From: Mauremys mutica
Lineage: Eukaryota; Chordata; Testudines; Geoemydidae
Direction: 5' to 3'
Assembly (NCBI RefSeq): GCF_020497125.1
Contig: NC_059082.1
Span: 23,024,965-23,088,964 of the forward strand
DNA length: 64,000 bases
Numbering within the stretch: position 1 is the first letter of the stretch; the number at the start of each line of letters is the position of its first letter. Both the position numbers and the translations under genes were made by a program. This document shows, piece after piece, positions 48,955 to 63,530 of the stretch. The notes beneath the pieces are model-generated. The model saw only the letters and a program-made list of their open reading frames with translations. It did no database searches and was not told the origin of the DNA.

Positions 48955-49120
48955 AGCTGAGCAAGCAGTGGGGCGGAGTCTTGTAGGGAAGAGGCGGTGC
49001 AAGGCCAGGGTCTGGGGTTAAGAGGCAGCGCGGGGGTGGGTTCTTGAGGAGAAGGGGCGGTGCAGGGGTGGGGTCTCGAGGAAAAGGAGCTGTGTGGGGC
49101 CAGGGGCTGGGGGGAAGCGG
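48955..49120 (+). repeat. GC-rich degenerate tandem repeat
   Basis: Repeats of roughly 40 bp with GGGGCGGTGCAGGGGTGG and GGGTC[TC][CTG]G[AG]GG themes. It precedes the exon-like open stretch. Confidence 0.6.
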
Positions 49121-49272
49121 AATCACATTGTGTGCTGCTTCTGGGGGCTCACAATGGACAGCAGTAGCAGTGCGTGTTGCATCACAGTGGGACTGAAGGG
49201 TGGGGCGCCAGAGCCCCATCCACCTCAATCGCCGGGGGTGGCACCAGTGCCCAGGAGCCAGCAGGCAGGGCC

Positions 49273-49461
49273 ATGGTGGAGATGCTGGCACTGCCCAAGG
49301 GGCCCGAGCTGCTGGACAGGAAGTGGCGAAGCGAATGGGTGCTGGACAGCCCCGACTCCATCCTGTCACCCAGCCCCAGCCGCTGGGTGCTGGCCGCCGG
49401 CCCCGAGTGTGCTGTGCCCCCCAGGCTACCCAAGCCAGATGCTGTGGGCCAGGTGCAATGG
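49273..49461 (+). CDS. exon-like open stretch, hypothetical
   Basis: ATG at 49273 opens 63 codons (beginning MVEMLALPKGPELLDRKW, ending DAVGQVQW) that run directly into a GTGAGT donor at 49462. The frame is also open upstream to about 49174. Composition looks protein-like: charged, Trp-rich, Pro/Ser blocks, G/C in third positions. No downstream exon or promoter was found, and a MITE begins at about 49467. I do not recognise the protein. It may be a captured or orphan exon, a piece of an unannotated gene, or chance in GC-rich DNA. Confidence 0.3.
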
Positions 49462-49466
49462 GTGAG

Positions 49467-49597
49467 TAGAGCCCTGCACAATTGTATCCACATCCGATCC
49501 ACTATCCACAAAAATGGTCCGCGGATATCTGCATCCACATGGATGTGGACATCCGCGTATATGAAGTGGATATCCGTGGATTTGCAAGGCTCTACTT
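49467..49597. mobile_element. palindromic MITE
   Basis: TAGAGCCCTGCAC at one end and GCAAGGCTCTA at the other, with paired CCGCGGATATC / GATATCCGTGGAT motifs inside. No target duplication matched. Confidence 0.6.
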
Positions 49598-49700
49598 ATG
49601 GAGACAACCTCCTCCCACTGTGGTTAGAACGTGTATATAGACACTCCTATCCCCTTTAGGACTCAGTCTTGTGTGGACACCCCATCCCTACTATGAATTT

Positions 49701-49723
49701 ACACACACACACACACACACACA
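49701..49723 (+). repeat. (AC)n microsatellite
   Basis: Uninterrupted AC dinucleotide run inside a minisatellite unit. Confidence 0.95.
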
Positions 49724-49869
49724 ATGCAGACAACCCTTCCAACTGTGGCCAGGATTAATGCAGACACACACAGAGTTAGGACCTATGTAGATGTCCCCTT
49801 CCACGCTACAGCCAAATATAGGCAGACACAACCCCCCTACTATGGCCAGGACCTTTGGATTTGTTACAG

Positions 49870-52800
49870 AAGGTAGTTCTACCTCTTCTGTATACAGTAC
49901 CTATTCTGCAGATTCAGTACCAGATTTTCAAGAACTGGCACCAAGTACATTAGTAAATATGATGGATTCCAAGTTCCCTTTGTCTGCCAAATGAGGGGGG
50001 GTCCCTAGTTTTGCCTCATACAACTTCTCTCCCCAACTTCCTCCTTACAGCGTGGCAGCCCAGCTACTGCAAGGTACTCAAAATCCCAGAGCAACTCAGT
50101 CTTGTGCTATTTGTCCTACATAAACTGTACCTATTTTCCTCTCTCAAATATTGACGGAGGCACTTCTATATCCTGCCACAACTACAGAGAGTAAATTGCC
50201 TGACAAACATCCTTGCCTCATTTTACTCATAGCCCAGGATACATAGGTGAATGAGAGAGTGTTACAAGCAGAGCTTTGATATTTAGACTCATAAATAATT
50301 GGGGAAGCGTCACACTCACATTGTGTGCGACTCCCTTAGACTTGCTTGGTAATTACAGATCTCAAAGCTCTTTACCGGATGTAGAATAATTGCAAAGGTG
50401 TTAATTTTGCAATATAAAAGGATTGGAGACGTACAGATATGTGGAGTTCATCATGACTGCATAAAGTATGACTCAGCCACGTTTCTGATCCTTCTACTTA
50501 TGGTAGCCAACTTAATGAAAATTCACATCATTTTTGTCACTGTATATAAGATACTGCAGATCTTTCTGCTCTAATACTGGTTTTACAACCAAATTAAAAT
50601 CTTTAACTATCGTTTACATTAAACCATAACTTTTAAAATAGTAAACTTCTTTTAATGATTGTTAACTCAGTATGAAAGTGGGATTAAGACTTTTAAAGTC
50701 TTTTTACAACAAATGGACCTAACCCTTAAAGTTCAGACCCAGAGCCAAACTTTCCCAAAGTGTGAGAGTGCTCGGATCTTGGAGTTTTTTACAAGGGATG
50801 TTACTTTTCAGAAAGACTGCCTGCTACTAGCACGTGGCTCACAGGAATTTAAAACTCTATCTTCAAACATGTTTTATTTATGACAATAAGTTCTTCTTGA
50901 TTAATGGGCCAAATGCTGTGCACGCACAGCCCCCATTGTTTTCAGTTATCATGGCACTTCTTAGGATTTGAAGCCAATGGTGACGGTGAGTATTTTGCAC
51001 CTCATAGCATTTGAGACCTAATTCTGATAACTTAATCCCTGCAGGCTGAAGATGAGGGAGAGGAACTAACTGAGGCTGCAGGGAAAGACATGAATGGAAA
51101 AACAGGGCAAGAAGAATTGTGAAAATTGGGAAAAAGGAGATGGAGATATGGGAGACTGGGAGAGGCATGAGGGCAGAAGGAAAAGGAGAGGTTAAGGATA
51201 CAAACAGAGGAAAGAGAATGGAGATGAGAATGAGAATGAGAAGAAAATATTGGAGGAAGGGAGAGGAGAAAACTGAGGAAAAGAAAACAAGAAATAGCAA
51301 AGGATTAAACATGAGGGAGAGAAAGACACGCATGCAAAGATAGAGAAAATCTACACATCCAGCAACAGCCCCCACCTTCTGCCACAGGCAGGAAGTACTA
51401 TGAGGAGCCTTAACAAATGTAGAAAACCTGAACAAATGTCATAATGAAGACAAAGAGGAGGAGAAAGGCCAAAAGAAGAAGAGAATAGCAAGCTAGGCCT
51501 GCTCTGTGCAAAGCTGTAAAACACCATGCAGGAGATCTAGGCGAGTCAGCTTCTTGTCCTCCTAGTCTCATTCCTCGGCTCAGCAGGGGCTGGGTGCACT
51601 TGGGAGGCATACCACTGAGCCCTGGTTCAGGGAAGAGGAAAGAGAAGAAAGGCTGAGTGTTTTGCTTTTTATGGTGGATGTGAGACACAGACCAGGAAGT
51701 ACTATGGCAGGAAACATATAATGATTTGAGACACTTTTTAAAATAAAAATAATATATTTCAGTAGCTTCAATTTCAGGATTTAGCAGTTTTAGCAATGAA
51801 GGTGGTAGAACAGGACAGCCCAACAATCCCGAATTGAGACCCACATTTACTTTCATTCGAGATAAGCAAGAAAGAGATTAAATGAAGAAAAGCCTGTTTA
51901 GAAGTAAGAGACAGGTGAAGACCTCATACCAGTAGGATAGTCTCACTTGGTATAATATAAAGATGGCTAAAGAATGGCGATGATCCATCTGCCCTGGACA
52001 ATCACATACCAAATGATGAGCACTGTATGAATGCCTCGATAGATAGAGCGTGTTGAAAGCCCCTTGGCACAAACTTGTTTAAGGGGAAGAAGGCAGATGC
52101 ATATTAAGGTATCTGGGACTTTTGCTAATACAATACCATTAATAAAATTTGTTTCTGATTTGAGAAAACATAAATGGGGTTAAAACATCCTAATTCAAGT
52201 TTTTATGGCTGAGTTACAAATCTCACAAAAGCAGAATTTGTTTGAAAATGCTAGCAGAATTTTAGCTATTTTAGCACTACACAGTACAAATATAACAAAA
52301 ATAATAATCACATGTCCTTGGGGTGAATGCATAGCTGTATTTACTTTCAGGACTCTTGCCATCAGGACAGTCTCTGCAATCTTAATATTTACCCCAAGGA
52401 TGTCCATTAGTCTGTATTTATCAGGGCATGTGCAAGGAAATGACGTCTGATGCTGCAGATCAAGATTCCTGTAATTCCAAAGTGAGGTGGCACTACTACA
52501 TTGGGATAGCTGGTAATGTGCTATAAGACTTCCGTAAGGTACTCAAAAATCACAGCAATAGGCATGGTATGACAACTTAAATATAAGAGAATAGGAAAAA
52601 CAAACTATTGAGGAAATGTGTTTTCTAGCACACTGTACAAATCTGCTATAATTTAATCAGCTGTAGTACTGATCAATTTTAGAAAAAGCGTTAAACAAGA
52701 GTGAGCATTGCAATATGTTTGTAGAAACCTATGAGTCTATCAGAATTCAGGAGCTAGCTGTTAGTTTATCAGATCAAATGAATTATGACTCAATAAACTT

Positions 52801-52909
52801 AGAGCAACAACATATTCTGACTGTGTAGGTTTGAGGGGCTTATAGCTATAGGGTATTTTGAATTCCTTGATACCTATAAATAACAAATGTGACTAATTTA
52901 ATGGAAGCA
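49870..52909. other. intergenic DNA
   Basis: No supported gene. 51060-51345 is a purine-rich AAGAGGA-type tract, and the long minus-strand open frame there is a hydrophobic artefact of it. The rest is unique-looking AT-rich DNA. Confidence 0.6.
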
Positions 52910-52923
52910 CTTTGTCTGCTATG

Positions 52924-53117
52924 TATCAGAGGGGTAGCCGTGTTAGTCTGGATCTGTAAAAGCAGCAAAGAGTCCTGTGGCACCTTATAGACTAACAGAG
53001 GGATTGGAGCATGTGCTTTCGTGGGTGAATACATCCCACCAAGTGGGTATTCACCCACGAAAGCTCATGCTCCAATACGTCTGTTAGTCTATAAGATGCC
53101 ACAGGACTCTTTGCTGC
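52924..53117. mobile_element. inverted Penelope-like element fragment
   Basis: 194 bp with two pieces of the same sequence in opposite orientation. Both contain AAAGCAGCAAAGAGTCCTGT or its complement, then ACTAACAGA and GCTTTCGTGGGTGAATAC. The TCAGAGGGGTAGCCGTGTTA signature is at the left end. A perfect direct repeat TTTGTCTGCTATG flanks it (52911-52923, 53118-53130; 14 bp if the preceding C is counted). The inverted layout and the long target duplication suit Penelope-like elements; the family assignment is from memory. Confidence 0.72.
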
Positions 53118-53130
53118 TTTGTCTGCTATG

Positions 53131-54119
53131 ACTCTCTCATGAAAGGGTGTGGACACCTGTCACTATAATAAAATAATTTAAAAAAGAAAATAAGCCTTGT
53201 CTTTCCACTGCTACGTGTGGATACTTGTGGTACTATTGTTGGCCTTATTCCCTAGCATTTTACAATTCACATTTCAGCCCTATTATCTCCATTACACATT
53301 TTTTTCTACTCCAGATATTGCGGAGTAGTATCAGAGTAATACACATTCAAAAGACAAGTATATTTCTGGGCACTGATTATTACCCATCCCTTGTTAGTTC
53401 AAGGCTTTGCAAGATATATGTGTTGAGCTAGATTGCTAGCAATCTTCTTCCATGCTACGCTCTTCTGTGATGACTCGAGCGTGTTGAGGAGCAGAATATC
53501 AAGTGTGTGAAAAATTTCAAAAATTTGAAATAATTTTTATTCTGAAATGGAAGTGTCGAGACTTCATAATTTTGTGCAAAATAAAAAATTCTCATGGTTG
53601 CAAAGAGAAGACTTTCAAAAGGGAAAAGTGCAACATTTTAGGTTCAACTTGAATGAAATTTCATCATTTCAACTTAGAACAGAAAGTCCCAGAGTGGCCG
53701 TTTTGCAGTTGATTCCTCAGTGTGTTGGTTGGCAGGGGAAAGAAAGAAAAGGTCCTCTGATAGGCATAAAACTCTCAAACAAAACCAAACCAAAAATAAT
53801 AAAATAAACCCCAAGGAGGAGAGATGAAGGCAAGGGGAGAGGGAAAGTGGTGATGGGGTGGGAAAAGCAACTGCATCTTCTTAATAACCCAGGGGCAGTA
53901 GAGGGAGAGGGCTGCATTCTACCCACTGAGACCATTTCTCTTTGATAGCAGGGAAGCCAAATGTGACTTCCTGAAATCACTACAAAGGTGTGGGGGAGGG
54001 AGGGGAGGAGCAGAGAGACTCATATTAGAAGGGCCAGGAATTAGGGACCAGTACCTTGTGGAGCCACCTCCATAGGATTGAGGGGTACTGCAATGTCCCC
54101 AGAGAGCTACCAGCCCTCT
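53131..54119. other. intergenic DNA
   Basis: Unique-looking AT-rich sequence with a G-rich/purine tract at 53800-54020. No gene supported. Confidence 0.55.
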
Positions 54120-54315
54120 TCCCCAGTCGCCTCGATGGTGTCACTAGTCTCTGTTTGCCAGAATATGGGAATGGGCGACAGGGGATGGATCATTTGATGA
54201 TTACCTGTTCTGTTCATTCCCTCTGGGGCACCTGGCTTTGGCTGCTGTCAGAAGACAGGATACTGGGCTAGATGGACCTTTGGTCTGATCCAGTATGGCT
54301 GTTCATATGTTCATC
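54120..54315 (+). mobile_element. CR1 LINE 3' end (turtle type)
   Basis: 5'-truncated tail with AATGGGCGACAGGGGATGGA, CCCTCTGGGGCACC, AGACAGGATACTGGGCTAG and the ending GCTGTTCATATGTTC. Same subfamily as 11262-11506. Confidence 0.88.
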
Positions 54316-54367
54316 TTCCTCCCTTCCCAGGCTCAGTTCCCATCAGCCTCTCCAGGTCCACTTAGAG

Positions 54368-54635
54368 GCCTGGTATACTTTTATAATTTAAGTTACATAG
54401 CTAAAGGCTCAGGGGTGTGAAAAATCCACCCCCCTGAGTTCTGTAGCCAGGCCTACCTAACCATTGGTGTATATGCAGAAAGGCTGATTGAAGAATGCTT
54501 CCAACAACCTAACTACCATTTCTTGGGGAGGAAAAGTCCCTTTCATTGCTGTAAGGTGTGTCTATACTATGGGGTTATGCCGGCATAGCTACAGTGCCAT
54601 AGTTATGCTGCTATAGTTAATCTAATATAGACATG
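54368..54635. mobile_element. Harbinger-like MITE
   Basis: Starts AGGCCTGGTATACTTTT and ends AATATAGACATGGCCCC. Contains GTGTGAAAAATCCACCCCCC, shared with 31183-32308, and a TATGCCGGCATAGC palindrome. Confidence 0.65.
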
Positions 54636-54639
54636 GCCC

Positions 54640-56633
54640 CAGTATAATGAGAGCAGGCATTGCTGCTCCTGGACTCAGCCATAGGGACCATGATGTGGAG
54701 TTGCTCAACATCTGGAGTAAGAGGATGGCTCTGAAAGAGGATAAGGGGTTCTTGAAGGAGAGTAGCTGCAATGTTCAGTGTCAGAAATACCAGCCTCAAA
54801 TCCCTGTTCCCTCCCCACAAATATTCTACAGGCAGAGGATAGTCTGGCAATCCTACAGGGGTCTCCAGTAGCTGTCAGACAGCCCCACAATGTGTAAGGC
54901 CTTTGCAGAACTCCTTTTTATCAAAAACACTAGCCAAGAAGCTACAAATTTTGCAATGGTCAGTGAGACAAACATCAGCCCTCATCCATTCCCTCTACCC
55001 AAAGATTGGAGCGAACTCAGGAGACTTATAGCTCAGCAGCCCAAGAGACAATCCCACAAGCAGTCAGTCAGACATTCTGTAGCCTAGCTCCAAGGCCTGT
55101 CCCAAAAGAGAGCACTGGTTCATCCTCTGTGACATGCCCCTCAACTGAACCGATTGCACACTCTCCCAGTATATATAGGTAGCCTCATCCAGTCATGAAA
55201 CATCACATGGAAACATGACAAAACTCAGTTTTCAGTCTCAAGTTACAGACCATCAATCATCAGTGTCAGAGTGACCAAAAAAATATTTTTTCTGCACAAT
55301 TCCTCTTCTCCCGCCTACCTCCCAAAATAATCAAAGTTTTGAAGACAAATAGAATTTGCGTGAAAAAATGAGAAATTTCAAGAAGCAAATATGATTTTGT
55401 GGGGCATTTTGCTTTCTTCTAAGCAGCACTTTTAAATTGTTTTTTGTTCCCATCTGCAAAATTTCAACCAGCTCTACTAAATTTTGCAACATACGTGAGC
55501 ACATTTTCCAGGAGTTGCAAGTGACACTATAGTACGGTGGATGGGCAAACAGGCTGGCTGATCAGTATAGTATTACTGAAAATGGCAAAATCGTGACATT
55601 TTGCTTCATAGAAAGGAATGGGAAAATGTTATTTTAGGGGAATACTTTATTAGAAAATCCCACATTTCAATATCTCTGGCATCCCTTTGGTCTTTTTCAT
55701 TTGGTTTTTAACTTAGAAACATTTATCATCATATTCTTATATTAATTCTTTGTACAGTATAAACCTAGATAGATTTATTCTGGATAATAGTAAATTTATA
55801 ATAGTATTTTAAGTAGTTTGTGTCCTAGTTTACCTATGCATCCATAAAGGGCCCAATACTGCTCCCACTGAAGTAAATGGGAATTTTGATCAGAGCAGTT
55901 TATACATTTCTCTCCCATTGAAATTAATGGGACTACTCACATGAGTAAGTTACAAAACAGGGCCCTTTACAGGAAGTTAAATGTGGTCATAACACCTCAG
56001 ATGAAAGTCTTTCTAAGGTGACAAAAAGTGAACAGAGCTCTCCGGTCAAGTGTTATTTGTTTTTGAAAATTATGATACAAAATGGGCCAGATCCTGTGCT
56101 ATTTGCACCACTGCAGTGGCACAATGGGGGTGGACAGTTGCCCTAACTGGATTCCCCTGACATAGAGAAATCTTTGAGAGGTATAAAACCAGTGTAGCCA
56201 GCATTCCACCACTTGCTTCACTCCACCTCCCATTAAGGCACAGGGAAGGTTCTATGTTCAGGAGCATGGCTGGGAACAAGGCCACAGCACACTGTTCTTT
56301 GGTGAACCCCAGCCAGGGTAGCAGTCCCCAGGGAACAGTGTAGAAGTCTTTAGGCTTCTCTCAGTTATGCTGAGGGTCAATCTCAGGCTCATGGGGAGTG
56401 GAAAACTAGCTTAGATCCACCTTTCCCCTCGTCCCTGGATCCTAACACAAGCACAGCTCATGACCTCCTGGAATCTAGACCCATGTCAGAAAGAGTGACA
56501 AAGTCATGCTGTATTCACAGATGTAAAATATTGTTTATGAGATCGCTCTGCATACTGGATAGACACAGTTCTGATGTATGTATATATGCAGATGGTGAAA
56601 TCAATACTTTCAAACTTGGGTAATTAAAGTTAG
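54640..56633. other. intergenic DNA with one old repeat
   Basis: No gene. 55845-55975 is an ancient short repeat ('GGGCCCAATACTGCTCCCAC', then CCATTGAAATTAATGGGAC). The remaining sequence is unassigned. Confidence 0.5.
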
Positions 56634-56635
56634 TA

Positions 56636-56821
56636 CACCTCTACCCCGATATAATGTTGTCCTCGGGAGCCAAAAAATCTTACCGCATTATAGGTGAAAC
56701 CGCGTTATATTAAACTTGCTTTGATCCAACGGAGTGCACAGCCCGCCTCCCGGAGCAGTGCTTTACCGCGTTATATCCGAATTCGTGTTATATCGGGTCG
56801 TGTTATATCAGGGTAGAGGTG
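56636..56821. mobile_element. Tc1/mariner-type MITE
   Basis: 186 bp with inverted ends CACCTCTACCCCGATATAA and TTATATCAGGGTAGAGGTG, flanked by TA on both sides (56634-56635, 56822-56823). TTATA and CGCGTTATA motifs recur inside. No transposase. Confidence 0.85.
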
Positions 56822-56823
56822 TA

Positions 56824-59040
56824 TTTTAAATCCATATTTAAGCACCTGAATATTGTTCTGATTTTCAAAGGTTCAGAGTATCTCTAATTCCCACTGACTT
56901 CAGTGGGATTTGTGGGTCCTCAACATTTCTGAAAATCAGGCCACTCCATTGTGATTCCTAACTATGGATTTAAGAGCCTAATTTTAGGCACCCGTGTTTG
57001 AAAATGTTGGTCTAGGGCCCTGTTCCTCCATTCATTACATCAGTTTTCCCTGTTGTAACTCCACTGAAGTCAATTGAGTTACACCAGCATGGAACCTGTG
57101 TAAAAGACTGGAAGCTTAGGTTCTAAGGCACCACCATTCCCTGTCTTGGGTTTTGTTTTCTTTCTTAAAAAAATATAAATAATAAAATTTGTGTTAAATG
57201 TTTTTCATGGAAGTAAGTGGAACTGCCCAGGCTGAATCAATAGATGGCCTGGCATGCAACCTTTGTATGTATTGATCTACAAGCTGTTTATCTTCTCATA
57301 CAATCATTACCAAATTGTTTATTACTTAAATTTACTGCAGTTTGACCCTCCTTAGCCAATCAAAATATATAACTATTGTCAAGTTATCACCTCCGTAAAC
57401 TCACTTCTAGGAGTTAATAAACTGGCAGCTGATGAATCTTTTATTCCAAGTGCTCTCATAAATTTGTTTCTTTTCTGACTTGTACTTTCTGATGACAGAT
57501 GCAATTCGCCTTGGCAAGCTAAAGAGAGGTTTAACTTACAATACAGTAATGGCACCCCCAACATAGTGGAATTTATCACTTGTCAAAAAGAATTTCCTAG
57601 ATTCCACACTTTGCCTCAGTTTATGAACAGAAGGTTGGTTTGTTTTTGTGCACCCAAGGCCAGATCCTTTGAAGTGCTAAGTGCTCCTGCAATTCCCATT
57701 GGCCACATGACTGAGAGCCTGAAGGTATATGATGCTAAATGCCTTCAATGCTCATTGAACTCAATGAGAGCTGAGGCTGCTCAGCACCCTCACTTGATCA
57801 GGCCCCTTATTCTTCAAGCATTGATTTTCACTGTCACAAAGGAAGATATATATCAATCACACTCTCTTTTAGCCATTTGAAAGTAAGTGCTCTTGCTGGA
57901 TTTCCATAAACTCACAATTTGGCAATAGCTTGACAGAAGCTGCAGTCTGCACTGTGACTATTTTTAGTTCTCACTAGGCTATACTATCATCTCACTTCTA
58001 AAATCAAGCATGAGTGTGGATAAACTGATGGACTTTCAAGCTCTCTGACAGGGCTGCTTGATATCAGAAGTCATGGGGAATTAGCATTTTTCCTTTTTCA
58101 AGAATTCACGTGATACACATGTGCAAAAAGGTAATTTAAGGTAATCACATCATCCGCTCGCTCTGGACCAACTCATATGGAAGCATTGTATGCTCTCTTC
58201 TATGGATCATTTTCGCAGATGAGGTGGCATGCATAATTGGATACTGATTCAAAACAGAAAATTGAAGTCTAACGCGGATGAATGACGACACAGGGTGAGG
58301 CTCATGGAAGCAGAGAACTGCACGGGAGCTCAATTACAGGTATATAAAGATTTGGCTTGCCTGAAAAAAAGGATGAGTCATCTGTATACACCTTAATTCT
58401 GCGTGAATCCTTCTTCAGTAAACTAGCAGCAATAATCTTTCATTGCACAAACACAGTGGCACAGTAGGGAGGTTACACATCAGAAACAATTAATTTATCC
58501 GGAGGTGGAAAAACAGGGAAAGTCCTTCCTCTGAAGTACAGCATTCTTTCTCTAGCTCTAATATTTCATTATATTCCAAACTGGAAATAATTTCCCCCTC
58601 CTATTTTTTTCAAGGCTTGGTATTATCAGTGAATATCATTATTACACACTATTTACCTGGAACTGAAGTTAATGGAAATGTTAATGATAAACATATAAAT
58701 ATTCAGATAGCACTGTTAAACAATCTTACAATTTCTTTTATTAACATGCAAGCAATGTACAGTCTTGGGAGAAATGCTGTATTTTTATTTTATTTTTAGG
58801 GAAGTTGTTGCAAGCAGGAAAAGCATACGCTTTCTACCTTAACCTCTCTAATTAGAGAGTATTGAGGCAGTGTTATCCCCCAGAAACTGGACATAAGTGT
58901 TTTGGCTGAGAGTTCTGAAAAAGGAAATAGCCATGTATGCTTGACAACTACTCTTCAAGAAACAAATTTCAGTCTACATTATTATTTTTCTTATGAGAAT
59001 TTTAAGTTAGATCTTTAATATGACATGCCTTGGCTTTGTC
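56824..59040. other. intergenic DNA, mostly unique
   Basis: Old sauropsid short repeats at 56870-57120 and 57650-57800 (paired 'CCACTGA[AC]..TCA' motifs). 57880-58560 looks unique and contains CACGTG, CATATG and TAATTGG-like sites, but I can support no gene. Confidence 0.5.
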
Positions 59041-59043
59041 TTA

Positions 59044-59862
59044 TAGGGTTGCCAGGTGTTCAGTTTTTGACCAGGCCTGGCAGCTCTGGTCAGAACCGCT
59101 GATGGGGCCATTAAAAGTCTGGTTGGCAGCGCAGTGGGGCTAAGGCAGGCTCCCTGCCTGTGTGGCTTTGCACAGCTCCTGGAATCAGCGGCATGTCCCT
59201 GTTCCAGCTCCCTACACATAGGGGCAGCCAGGGGGCTCTGCATGCTGCCCCCATCCCAAGCGCCAACTCCACTGCTCCCATTGGCCAGGAACCACAGCCA
59301 ATGGGAGCTTCAGGGGTGGCACCTGCAGACAGGGCAGTGCACAGATCTGCCGGGCTGCATCTCCATGTAGGAGCTGGATGGGGGACATGCCACTGCTTCT
59401 GGGAGCTGCTAGAGGTAAACACTGCCTGGAGCCTGTGCCCCAGACTACGATCCACGCCCCAACCCCCTGTCCCAACCCTGGCCCCCTCCTACCCTCCAAA
59501 CCCCTCAATCCCAGCCCAGAGCACCCTCCTGAACCCCAAACTCCTCATCCCCAGCCCCACCCCAGAGTCTGCACCCCCAGCTGGAGCCCTCACCCCCCCT
59601 CCCTGCACTCCAACCTCCTGCCCCAGCCTAGAGCCCCCTCCCATACTCCAAACCCCTCAGCTCTACCCCCACAGCCCAGAGCCCCCTCCTGCACTCCAAA
59701 CCTCTCATCCCTACCCCCACACCAGTGCCCACACCCCCAGCCGAAGCCCACACCCCTCTCGCATTCCAACCCACTGCCTCAGCCTGGAGCCCCCTCCTAC
59801 ACTCTGAACTCCTCATTTCTGGCCCCATCCCGGAGCCCGCACCCCTGCCAGAGCCAAGGCTG
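59044..59862. mobile_element. hAT element, truncated
   Basis: Left end TAGGGTTGCCAGGTGTTCAG as in 31437. The CCAATGGGAGCT palindrome is at about 59274-59310, then C-rich repeats. The right terminus and 8-bp flank are missing; it stops near the GGCTGGCTCTAGG motif. Overlapping open frames are compositional. Confidence 0.75.
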
Positions 59863-59879
59863 GCTCTAGGTGTTTTGCT

Positions 59880-62543
<2,664 letters not shown>

Positions 62544-62551
62544 TCCTATGG

Positions 62552-63530
62552 CATATGCTAAAAGTTCCCTACTGCACATTAACATAGTGCACGTGCACTA
62601 AGGAACTTTTAGTGCGCATCAGCAAGGTCTACACAGGCCATAGTGTGCAACATGTTGGTGTGAGTTGCCCCACCATGTAGACAAATCCATAGCTGTTGTG
62701 TTTGCATTTTCTTTTTGAGGCAATGGGCCTTTTACACTGGGATGCTCGATTGAAACTGGATTTTCTGCTCTAGAGTCAATATAATCTCAATAGTAACACA
62801 GAAAAAATCCTACACCAGCCATTAATTATCAAGCAGCAATTCCATTTTGACTCAGTTTTAAGCCTAGTGACTTTCAGTATCAGGGAACACCATTCCCTTG
62901 GTAGCCACCATGCCCAGTTCATGCATTTACATTGAATTTGTCATAATGGTTCTGATCCTGATCCTATCAAACTCAATGGCAAAATTCTCAGTGACTTCAG
63001 TAGCACAACATAGAGTCCAATGAAAGGAAGGTAGTTCAAAGAGAAGAAGCCTTTCAAGTTTTTGAATGAGAGAGTAGATGACATGGTGGGTGCAAATAAG
63101 TTTCACTACTTAATGGTATGTCTTATATATTATCTGAACAGAAGCTGGAGGAGTCCATTTCCCCAAAGCAACAACAAATAAAATGCCCCCACCACTCGTA
63201 AAGGTAACTTGGAAATTAAGAGGGAAAGAACTGTTCACCATCTATGTCACCCTGCCCTTCAGCTCTATTTGCCTTCCAGCAGGTATCTCCAAAAGCTTCA
63301 CATCAGACACTCAGCCATTCCTGTGATAAGGGCTGGATCCCACAAGGATCTGAGTGCCTTCAGCTCCCATTAATTTTAGTGAGATTTGAGGGCACCTTCC
63401 AGAAGATGTTCAGAATTTGACTAGACTGGGCCCTATATTTTTTGACAGATGTTCTAAAGACATCTCTCAATAATTTACAAATTCAGATTAGTCCAAATTT
63501 TGCACCAAATTTATTCTTGGTGAAACTCCA
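62552..63530. other. intergenic DNA
   Basis: No gene supported. 62570-62680 has MITE-like pieces (GTGCACTAAGGAACTTTTAG repeats). 62940-63030 and 63335-63430 are copies of ancient short repeats. Confidence 0.5.

Noticed and set aside
50878..51435. 185-codon minus-strand frame rich in Phe, Leu and Ser with apparent membrane segments
   Set aside because: It is the complement of a purine-rich low-complexity tract; the hydrophobic runs follow from that, and no homologue is recognised.
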